Below, piece after piece: positions 7,169-12,553 of a stretch of DNA of 13,519 nucleotides. The stretch comes from Bdellovibrionaceae bacterium UBA2466 (GTDB lineage: Bacteria; Bdellovibrionota; FAC87; UBA2466). The DNA lies in the NCBI GenBank assembly GCA_002342225.1, contig DDPO01000051.1:1-13519 (forward strand). The letters run 5' to 3'. The translations under genes were made by a program, and so were the position numbers. The notes below the pieces were generated by a model, which had not been told where the DNA came from, made no database searches, and was given only the letters and a program-made list of their open reading frames with translations. The number at the start of each line of letters is the position of its first letter. The first letter of the stretch is position 1.

Positions 7169-8238
7169 GACTACTTTTATCGCTATCTGTCGTTCTAGAA
7201 CACTTAGGAGCTTCCTTTCAGCTAATTGGCGGATGGCGAGCAGTGCAGGTTTTTTACTTCATCTCCGGTTTTTATATGGCCCTAATTCTTGGGGGCAAGT
7301 ACGAAAATAAAAGTTACGGCACATTTTTGGGCAATAGACTCCTTCGACTTTTCCCAATTTACTATTTAATTCTTATTCTGCTCGGAGTTCGCTGGCTTAC
7401 TTCTTACTTCAATGATGTTCCTTGTGAATTTTATTTTCCGCACTGTGGACAGATTGTTTGGCAACGATTGAGCTCATTGTGTTTTATCATTTTCACTCAA
7501 ATCGCAGTGATCGGTCAGGACTGGTTGTTTTTTCTAAAATTAGACCCTAGTGGCACATTTCATTTTGCAAAGGACGGACTTACAGAACCCTTTCAAGCTT
7601 ATGAATTTAATATCAACCCCATCTCATGGACTTTGGGGTTAGAGCTGACTTTTTATCTCATGGCCCCTTTTCTTCTGAAACGGAGCCATCGTTTTTTGAT
7701 AAGCGTTGTTTTTGTGAGTCTTGCTTGTAGATTGATAGGATATTTTAAGTTAGGTCTTACCGGTCTTACTTGGCACTATCGATTTTTCCCGTTTGAACTC
7801 GCAGTTTTTGTTTCAGGGAGCCTTTGTTATCGTTTTTATAAAAGCTCTCTTCGGTCGAGTTTTGAGAAAAATAAGACTTCCGCACTAGCTTTATCCATCT
7901 TAATGATAGTGGCTACGATGACGTTTGCGCCCTTATCGACTGTGACTGAGAACTCTACTTTGATTTATTACTTATTGGCAGCACTTGCAGTACCGTCACT
8001 TTTTCACTTAAGCGAAAAGAACAAAATAGACAGGATCATCGGGGATCTGTCCTATCCTATTTATATGATCCATATGCCCATCTGCAGCTTGGGCAAGCGG
8101 TTTTGGACATCTAACCCATTAATTTTAATTTTGCTCGTTGTTGCCCTAGCGTATCTCATTAACCAACTCATCTCAAAGCCAGTAGACAAACTCCGAGAAT
8201 CCCGCATCCAAAAGGTACGGCTTTACTTTTGGCGTTAG
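7156..8238 (+). CDS. Membrane acyltransferase, acyltransferase-3 (OafA/YrhL-like) family
   Basis: This 360-residue polytopic membrane protein has about ten hydrophobic segments. Its start, LRLLLSLSVVLEHLGA, contains the family His (His16); VFYFISGFYMALIL and FLGNRLLRLFPIYYL (Arg61 and Arg64) are the other acyltransferase-3 hallmarks. Relatives move acetyl or other acyl groups from the cytoplasm onto extracytoplasmic sugars such as O-antigen, exopolysaccharide or peptidoglycan. The ATG lies inside waaA (13-nt overlap), and the gene ends the cluster 18 nt before a convergent gene. The position suggests acylation of LPS core or lipid-A-linked sugars, but that is inference. No extra SGNH domain is fused, so it would act alone or with a separate partner. 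Confidence 0.87.
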   Translation: MGILRLLLSLSVVLEHLGASFQLIGGWRAVQVFYFISGFYMALILGGKYENKSYGTFLGNRLLRLFPIYYLILILLGVRWLTSYFNDVPCEFYFPHCGQIVWQRLSSLCFIIFTQIAVIGQDWLFFLKLDPSGTFHFAKDGLTEPFQAYEFNINPISWTLGLELTFYLMAPFLLKRSHRFLISVVFVSLACRLIGYFKLGLTGLTWHYRFFPFELAVFVSGSLCYRFYKSSLRSSFEKNKTSALALSILMIVATMTFAPLSTVTENSTLIYYLLAALAVPSLFHLSEKNKIDRIIGDLSYPIYMIHMPICSLGKRFWTSNPLILILLVVALAYLINQLISKPVDKLRESRIQKVRLYFWR

Positions 8239-8256
8239 ATTTAAAGCCTTCTTCTG

Positions 8257-8619
8257 CTATCCAAAAATTATAACGAGACACATCGCAAGCACTGAAGCGG
8301 CCGGAAGAGATTTTTTGATGGGGTCTTTGACTTTCACATGCATCGCGAGCGCCCCGATCATGAGAACGGATACAACTGCGGCTGGATAAAGCTTGATTTC
8401 TGGAAAAGCCAAAGCTGCTAGAAGAGCTATTCCGGAAGAGACTTTTAGAAAACCCACTAAATAGCAAAACCATTCCGGCAGGCCGTAAGTCGCAAATTCC
8501 TCTCTCATGCTTGTCGCAGCTCCGCCTCGATAGTCCGTCTTTTTATTAAATCTTAGAAGCCACACATTGAGTAACCCCAAAGCAACTACGACTTGGCAAA
8601 TCTGAACAAGAATCGTCAT
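8257..8619 (-). CDS. DoxX-like small integral membrane protein
   Basis: The 120-residue protein has four hydrophobic helices. The pattern EEFATYGLPEWFCYLVGFLK, then SSGIALLAAL and GALAMHVKVKDPIKKSLPAA, fits the DoxX-like (DoxX_2) family: an acidic-aromatic YGLP motif at the end of a loop and an H-x-K-x-x-D-P loop before the last helix. These proteins sit in the inner membrane; most are uncharacterised, and a few DoxX relatives link to quinone or thiol-based redox stress. The ATG at 8619 has a strong Shine-Dalgarno, GGAGGA, 8 nt upstream. It converges with the acyltransferase gene and diverges from a second DoxX-like gene. A 101-residue frame on the same strand but in another phase (8168-8473) is a shadow. 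Confidence 0.75.
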   Translation of the reverse strand: MTILVQICQVVVALGLLNVWLLRFNKKTDYRGGAATSMREEFATYGLPEWFCYLVGFLKVSSGIALLAALAFPEIKLYPAAVVSVLMIGALAMHVKVKDPIKKSLPAASVLAMCLVIIFG

Positions 8620-8650
8620 AAAATAATTCCTCCGATATAAGGGCTATTTT

Positions 8651-8677
8651 TTGATAGTATACCGATAAAGTTACTAT
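8651..8677. promoter_or_regulatory. Divergent promoter region between two DoxX-like genes
   Basis: The 73-nt gap contains the six-base element TACTAT on the plus strand at 8672-8677 and the same element on the minus strand at 8659-8654, separated by 12 nt as an inverted repeat. On the minus strand the overlapping TATACT at 8661-8656 is a 5-of-6 match to a -10 box. On the plus strand TTGATA at 8651-8656 could serve as -35 to TACTAT, although the 15-nt spacer is short. I see no good -35 for the minus gene. The arrangement suggests coordinated divergent transcription. Confidence 0.35.
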
Positions 8678-8692
8678 TTCAGAAAGGCCAAA

Positions 8693-9037
8693 ATGTTCCC
8701 CTGGGCAATCACTTCTTTTTCATTGTTATCGGGGATTTCATTTCTTTTTTATGGAGTTCTCTGTTTGACCTCCCAAAAAATGGTGAAAGAATTTGAAAGA
8801 TATCGATTGTCTAATTACCGACGAATGGTTGGATTTTTAGAGTTGGGAGGAGGACTTGGACAACTGATAGGCCTCTATCACCCACCACTGGCAATGCTAA
8901 GCTCCGGAGGTTTAGCCCTTTTGATGTTGTGTGGGATTTGGGCCAGATGGCGAATTAGAGACGCTTGGTACCTCTGCTTACCGGCCCTTATTTTATTCGG
9001 GATTAACGCTGCTTTGTTTTTGATATCTATTCAATAG
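8693..9037 (+). CDS. Second DoxX-like small integral membrane protein
   Basis: The 114-residue protein is predicted to have four membrane helices. After the first helix it reads EFERYRLSNYRRMVGFLELG, then GLGQLIGLYHPPLAML, GGLALLMLCGIWARWRIRDA and a final LPALILFGINAALFL. The E-F-x-R-Y-x-L motif followed by a Gly-rich second helix and an R-x-R-I-x-D loop is the DoxX-like (DoxX_2) layout. The homologous loop of the divergent neighbour reads EEFATYGLPEW. The ATG at 8693 follows AGAAAGG with 5 nt spacing. The end converges on the next minus-strand gene, 19 nt away, with no evident terminator between. Function is unknown; an inner-membrane location is inferred from hydrophobicity. Confidence 0.68.
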   Translation: MFPWAITSFSLLSGISFLFYGVLCLTSQKMVKEFERYRLSNYRRMVGFLELGGGLGQLIGLYHPPLAMLSSGGLALLMLCGIWARWRIRDAWYLCLPALILFGINAALFLISIQ

Positions 9038-9056
9038 ATTCATAGGTACGCCAATC

Positions 9057-9950
9057 TTAGCTTTTACCGTCCAATCCCTGCCCCTGAAGCCACTGAACGA
9101 GTTGCCGTAAATTTTTTATAGATAACCCTGGTAACCCACGAGGAGTGATTTTAAGCCCACCTGATCGAGTCTTTTCTAAATGAACAATCCGAGGTTCGTC
9201 ATGACCGTATTCAATTTTCAGCTCCACAGCTGCTGGATTCATTCCTTTCTCTTTGCCCTCGGTAGTTTCAATCACTTGAGACAATGAAGTCATGGGATCT
9301 TTTTGGAGCATTCGGTCTAGAACCTCTGCTCCTTTTTCAGACTCCTTCTTTTGCTGATATTCTTGTACAGCTTCCTTGAGCCGACCTTGCTCATTTAATT
9401 TCATAACACCTTCAAGAGCGTTCGCGAGCTTTTGGCTACCTTCAAGAAACTCTTCCTGCGTTTGAGCTTCAACGACGGTTGCTTTAACCTGAGCGTGTTG
9501 CTTTGTGGATCGATTAATTAGGGCCTCAAGCTCTCGGGCAGCTTCTAAAGGACTTGCATTGTCTCGATAAAAAGCTGAATGAAGTTTCGAATAGTTAACA
9601 GCATCTTTTAAAGCAGTTCGGAAGCTTTCCCTATTGAGGTTGGGACTTAAAATCTGACCTTGAGCTTTAGTAAATTTAACAACTCGTTCAAGTTGATCGG
9701 GGGTGAGTTCAACACTGAGCGAGACCTCCTCTTTAGCTCCCATCACAGTTAACTTCCCCGCCTCATATTTCATCGCTAAACTCTCGGGCCCCACAGTCCA
9801 TTTTTCAGGCTTAACAAGAGCTTTCGAACCCACCTCTCGCCGTTCAGCATGGGTGGCTTCGACGATTGATTGCAGCAGAACCGAACAGTTCTGTCCCGCA
9901 TCATCAGCTAAAGCAGCCACCGAAATTAGTAAGAAGAAAAAAGAACCCAC
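9057..9950 (-). CDS. Exported protein of unknown function with two resembling modules
   Basis: The 297-residue reading begins with GTG at 9950; an in-frame TAA 9 nt upstream rules out any earlier start. The first residues, MGSFFFLLISVAALADDAG, form a short signal peptide that unusually lacks a positively charged N-region. The mature protein has one early Cys (QNCSVLL), a beta-rich block (about 50-85) ending in LTPDQLERVVKFTKAQG, a long charged helical middle (100-215), and a C-terminal block (about 240-295) ending in LSIKNLRQLVQWLQGQG. The two ends look alike: strand(s), then a helix closing with QG, suggesting an internal duplication. I recognise no family. No Shine-Dalgarno is obvious at normal spacing. 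It is a single gene between a convergent DoxX-like gene and the upstream porin terminator, on the same strand as the porin. Confidence 0.72.
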   Translation of the reverse strand: MGSFFFLLISVAALADDAGQNCSVLLQSIVEATHAERREVGSKALVKPEKWTVGPESLAMKYEAGKLTVMGAKEEVSLSVELTPDQLERVVKFTKAQGQILSPNLNRESFRTALKDAVNYSKLHSAFYRDNASPLEAARELEALINRSTKQHAQVKATVVEAQTQEEFLEGSQKLANALEGVMKLNEQGRLKEAVQEYQQKKESEKGAEVLDRMLQKDPMTSLSQVIETTEGKEKGMNPAAVELKIEYGHDEPRIVHLEKTRSGGLKITPRGLPGLSIKNLRQLVQWLQGQGLDGKS

Positions 9951-9977
9951 TTTCTTTTAATACGTTGCTTTTCTCCG

Positions 9978-9983
9978 ATTGTA
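9978..9983 (-). promoter_or_regulatory. Candidate -10 box for the exported protein gene
   Basis: TACAAT on the minus strand (5 of 6 to consensus) lies about 28 nt before the GTG. The upstream -35 region is poor (TTTGCG with a 16-nt spacer). A separate promoter is expected because the porin terminator lies just upstream. Weak evidence. Confidence 0.3.
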
Positions 9984-10028
9984 AAATTCAGTTGTGACCC
10001 GCAAAAGTAAAGCCGTACCTTTTGGGGG

Positions 10029-10059
10029 AAAAAAAAACGGCGGACCTTTCGGCCCGCCG
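10029..10059 (-). terminator. Intrinsic terminator of the porin gene
   Basis: On the minus strand a 9-bp GC-rich stem (CGGCGGGCC / GGTCCGCCG, one G-U pair) is closed by a GAAA tetraloop and followed directly by nine T residues. This is a very strong Rho-independent terminator beginning about 25 nt after the porin stop codon. It separates the porin transcript from the gene at 9057-9950. Confidence 0.93.
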
Positions 10060-10084
10060 CCTTTACGCTAACTTAACGAAACAA

Positions 10085-11185
10085 TTAGAACTGAGTTCCG
10101 AACATTACGCGGAAATCGTGTTGACGATCGCCTTCTGTACGGTTTTTCAAGTTACGTGTTGTGAATGCAGCACGAATGCGGAGTTTATCCCAATCGTGAG
10201 TGACAGCACCGCTTAGGTTCCAGTCGGAGACGGAATCATTGCTAGCAGTTTTGGTGTTAACCCAGTCAATTTTGGCGCTGGCATTAACTACGCCCAAATC
10301 GAATGTTGGTTCAACCCAGACGTTGTGAAGCTGAGCTTTTCCAGCATCAGTGCCATCTTTGCTCTCTTTGCCATACATATACTCGGCATTGACTCCTAAC
10401 ATTCCCATTTTCATGGTAGCACCGGCAGTGATACCTAAATCTCTGGGACCACCACTCCATCTTCCAGTGTATCCAGAGAGAACTGGAGTAATGTTCATGC
10501 CAGATGCTTTCACGTCAGTGCTCCATCGTGCAGCAACAGCAGGCATGTTGGCATCCGACAAGTTGTTTCCACCACCTGTACCGTCCCAAGTATCATTTTG
10601 ACGACCTTCCAATACAGCAACTTCTAAATTACCGAAGTAGTTGAAAGTCGACTTGATACCTAAGTCAGCATCCCATCGGTTACTATACTGCCTGGTAAAT
10701 CCAGACGAATAATAGTAGCTATGGCTGTTGTAACGAGTCCACATATTCTCAATACCAAATGGAGTTCTTACGAACCCGAACTGAGAGGTCATGTGGTCGC
10801 CACATTTGTGCTCAACATAAGCGGCTTGCGTAGCCATCCGTAGAGTGCCTCCGCTTAGAGTCAAGTTATCGAAATTTTGGTCAGCGCTGTTCCAGCTGGT
10901 ACCGACATAAGGATTTTCATCCGAATTTACGGCCCAGTGCTGATCCACAACTACTTTAACTTTATCCGATACATTGACGTTAAACTTCATGTTAAGGTCG
11001 TCAATGAAGAACTGACTACCTCTGCGGTTTACAGCAGAAGCAGAATTGTCCGCCCACGAATGAGCGTAACCGCCTTCAAACGATCCACCGATCATTAGAC
11101 CTTTCTTTTCCTCAGCGCCTTGTGCTTGTACAGCCAACACGAGACTTAGAGTTCCTAATGCTGCTAACCTTAAGTGCTTACTCAT
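10085..11185 (-). CDS. Porin-like outer-membrane beta-barrel protein
   Basis: The 366-residue protein starts with a clear signal peptide (MSKHLRLAALGTLSLVLAVQAQGA, expected cleavage after AQGA). The rest is a succession of alternating-residue amphipathic strands rich in Gly, Asn, Asp, Trp and Tyr, and it ends in Phe (RVMFGTQF), the Bam-complex recognition signature of outer-membrane barrels. There is no N-terminal plug or OmpA domain. The pattern (a long loop with GFVRTPFGIENMW around residues 135-150, inward-facing Arg and Tyr) resembles general or anion/phosphate-type porins of about 14-16 strands, but the subfamily cannot be fixed by eye. The Shine-Dalgarno AGGAGGGG lies just before the ATG. 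A near-consensus promoter, strong ribosome site and strong terminator mark it as a highly expressed single-gene unit. Confidence 0.82.
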   Translation of the reverse strand: MSKHLRLAALGTLSLVLAVQAQGAEEKKGLMIGGSFEGGYAHSWADNSASAVNRRGSQFFIDDLNMKFNVNVSDKVKVVVDQHWAVNSDENPYVGTSWNSADQNFDNLTLSGGTLRMATQAAYVEHKCGDHMTSQFGFVRTPFGIENMWTRYNSHSYYYSSGFTRQYSNRWDADLGIKSTFNYFGNLEVAVLEGRQNDTWDGTGGGNNLSDANMPAVAARWSTDVKASGMNITPVLSGYTGRWSGGPRDLGITAGATMKMGMLGVNAEYMYGKESKDGTDAGKAQLHNVWVEPTFDLGVVNASAKIDWVNTKTASNDSVSDWNLSGAVTHDWDKLRIRAAFTTRNLKNRTEGDRQHDFRVMFGTQF

Positions 11186-11220
11186 TATCCCCTCCTGTGT
11201 TTTTACTGCTTTTTAAAGAT

Positions 11221-11265
11221 ACTTTTTAACTCCGTACTACGAGAAAACGTTTCGTCGTTAAAAGT
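11221..11265 (-). promoter_or_regulatory. Possible hairpin in the porin 5' leader
   Basis: In the predicted leader, ACTTTTAAC (11265-11257) can pair with GTTAAAAAGT (11230-11221, one bulged A) around a 26-nt centre that can itself partly pair. It ends 35 nt before the ATG, leaving the ribosome site free. Leader structures of this sort in porin mRNAs can affect stability or bind small RNAs; that role is inference here. Confidence 0.4.
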
Positions 11266-11286
11266 TAGTGTATGGTAACTCATAGT

Positions 11287-11314
11287 AATATACCTTACGA
11301 TTTTGACTTGGCAA
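11287..11314 (-). promoter_or_regulatory. Promoter of the porin gene
   Basis: On the minus strand TTGCCA (11314-11309, 5 of 6 to TTGACA), a 16-nt spacer and TATATT (11292-11287, 5 of 6 to TATAAT). The predicted start near 11280 gives a leader of about 95 nt before the ATG at 11185. It is the best sigma70-type match in the window. Confidence 0.6.
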
Positions 11315-11441
11315 ACTTTTCTATCTGCTTGCTGCGTCGTAAAACTTACATAATCGCAAAAGTACAATTACCATTCATACAAAATGCTAAACCCTTTAAA
11401 GCAAAGAGTAAAATCTTTTTTTTATGCAATTCATCTAAAAT

Positions 11442-12074
11442 TTACACGCTGAGCAAATAGAAAGTGAAGAGACTGTCTTTCAAAAACTCGTAGACAAATT
11501 TGTAGAGACCTTCAAATGCGTGATCCATTTTTCCTTGAAGAGCTTCAGTGAATTCACTCGGCGTCGGATGCACAACGTAATCTACTTCAGGAGAAAATTT
11601 TTTGAACAACGCAAGCGAGCGCGACATGTGATAATCGCTTGTCACTAAAATGACTCGCGTTACTTTTTTGGTTCTCAAAATTTTTGCGCACTCAATTGCA
11701 TTTTCGATCGTTGAAGTGGATTGAGCTTCTAAGATCACTTTGTCCCAAATCACTTTGAGATCTAATGTAGAAGCTGTTTGAGCATTGATAAGATCTGTAA
11801 GTGTCGTTCCTTTGCCGATACCTGAAATAATTAAAAACTGACTCCCTCTTTGAAGTAGAAGATCAATAGCGACCCGTATCCTGTTTCTATCCCCCGTTAA
11901 AACCACTATCCCCTCTTCGGGGTTCGACAGGGTTGTCAACTCTCCTTGAGGGGCCTCTTTCAAAGCAAGATCCGCATAGAAGCGGTAATCCTTCCAATAA
12001 AGAAAGAACCTAGCTCCCACAAACAGCACTAGAACCGCCAGAGCGGCAAAAAAGGCTTTTTTTATCCAGGACAT
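11442..12074 (-). CDS. YdcF/SanA-like DUF218 membrane protein
   Basis: The 210-residue protein has one N-terminal membrane anchor (about residues 6-25) and a soluble DUF218 domain. Family signatures are GIVVLTGDRNR (55-65), LIISGIG (81-87), EAQSTSTIENA (116-126) and VTSDYHMSRSL (144-154). The domain has a Rossmann-like fold; relatives YdcF, SanA and ElyC are implicated in cell-envelope integrity and in peptidoglycan or lipid-carrier metabolism, but no enzymatic reaction is settled for them. The soluble domain probably faces the periplasm, as in SanA. The ATG at 12074 has AAGGGA at good spacing. It is transcribed divergently from rpmB. I found no terminator after its stop; an AT-rich stretch follows. 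Confidence 0.85.
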   Translation of the reverse strand: MSWIKKAFFAALAVLVLFVGARFFLYWKDYRFYADLALKEAPQGELTTLSNPEEGIVVLTGDRNRIRVAIDLLLQRGSQFLIISGIGKGTTLTDLINAQTASTLDLKVIWDKVILEAQSTSTIENAIECAKILRTKKVTRVILVTSDYHMSRSLALFKKFSPEVDYVVHPTPSEFTEALQGKMDHAFEGLYKFVYEFLKDSLFTFYLLSV

Positions 12075-12120
12075 CGCTTCCCTTATCTTAGGGGAAATAT
12101 GCTTTTTTACAACAATCCCC

Positions 12121-12149
12121 TTGAAATCAGCCCATTTTTTAACTATGAC
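12121..12149 (+). promoter_or_regulatory. Promoter of rpmB
   Basis: TTGAAA at 12121-12126 (5 of 6), a 17-nt spacer and TATGAC at 12144-12149 (4 of 6). The predicted start near 12156 leaves a leader of about 41 nt with AGGAG ahead of the GTG. Spacing is ideal. Confidence 0.55.
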
Positions 12150-12196
12150 TGGAACGTATTTTTAAGCTAACTAGAGCTAAACAGGAGTAGAAAACC

Positions 12197-12418
12197 GTGG
12201 CTAGAAGATGTGTGATTTGCGAAAAAATCCCAGTAACAGGGAATAAAATCAGCCATTCCAATATCAAAACTAAGATCCGTCACTTCCCCAATCTTCAAAA
12301 AGTTCGGGCAGTTATGGATGGAGTTACTCAAAGAGTTTATGCTTGCACTCGATGCTTACGCTCAGGGTTCATTAACAAACCTGCTGTCATGAAGCGTCCC
12401 CAAGCAGCAGCTCAGTAA
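12197..12418 (+). CDS. rpmB: 50S ribosomal protein L28
   Basis: The 73-residue protein starts at GTG (12197), with AGGAG about 9 nt upstream. It matches bacterial L28, a small basic protein of the large ribosomal subunit: MARRCVICEKIPVTGNKISH at the start, then IRHFPNLQKVRAV and YACTRCLRSGFI. Two CxxC pairs, Cys5/Cys8 and Cys50/Cys53, make this the zinc-binding (C+) form; many bacteria carry a cysteine-free paralogue used under zinc limitation, which is not seen here. It is a single gene with its own promoter and terminator; the frequent partner rpmG (L33) is not adjacent. Expression is probably high and growth-linked. Confidence 0.95.
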   Translation: MARRCVICEKIPVTGNKISHSNIKTKIRHFPNLQKVRAVMDGVTQRVYACTRCLRSGFINKPAVMKRPQAAAQ

Positions 12419-12425
12419 GAAGTTT

Positions 12426-12447
12426 TTTGTCCCAAAATTAGGACAAA
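12426..12447 (+). repeat. Inverted repeat just after rpmB
   Basis: TTTGTCC (12426-12432) and GGACAAA (12441-12447) form a perfect 7-bp stem with an 8-nt AT-rich loop, beginning 8 nt after the rpmB stop. There is no T-run behind it, so by itself it is not an intrinsic terminator. It may protect the mRNA 3' end or be a protein-binding palindrome. Confidence 0.45.
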
Positions 12448-12465
12448 CCATCTTAAATTTTAGAC

Positions 12466-12505
12466 AAGGGCGGTAGTCACCAAGGCTACCGCCCTTTCTC
12501 TTTTT
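12466..12505 (+). terminator. Intrinsic terminator of rpmB
   Basis: AAGGGCGGTAG (12466-12476) pairs perfectly over 11 bp with CTACCGCCCTT (12486-12496) around a 9-nt loop, followed by a T-rich tract (TTTCTCTTTTT). This ends the rpmB transcript and isolates the downstream activator gene. Confidence 0.88.
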
Positions 12506-12553
12506 AAGTTGGCCCGCCTTGCAGAGCGAGAGTCCGAAAAGGAGAACCCGCTT

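Noticed and set aside
8239..8256. Possible bidirectional terminator between the convergent acyltransferase and DoxX-like genes
   Set aside because: Only 18 nt, with no inverted repeat; any termination must involve coding sequence or Rho.
8168..8473. Minus-strand open frame of 101 codons
   Set aside because: It overlaps the DoxX-like gene in another phase and the acyltransferase 3' end; Ser/Arg-rich translation with no recognisable pattern.
11315..11441. AT-rich stretch between the porin promoter and the DUF218 gene, examined for a small RNA or terminator
   Set aside because: There is a T8 run but no GC-rich stem before it on either strand, and no tRNA-like or other conserved fold was evident.
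11272..11460. Plus-strand open frame of 62 codons in the gap upstream of the porin
   Set aside because: It covers the porin promoter and the end of the DUF218 gene, lacks a ribosome site, and its composition reflects only AT-rich DNA.
12509..12523. A -24/-12 (sigma54) type promoter, TTGGC...TTGCA, ahead of the sigma54 activator gene
   Set aside because: GG and GC are separated by 8 nt rather than the required 10; sigma54 promoters are strict on this spacing. Probably coincidence.
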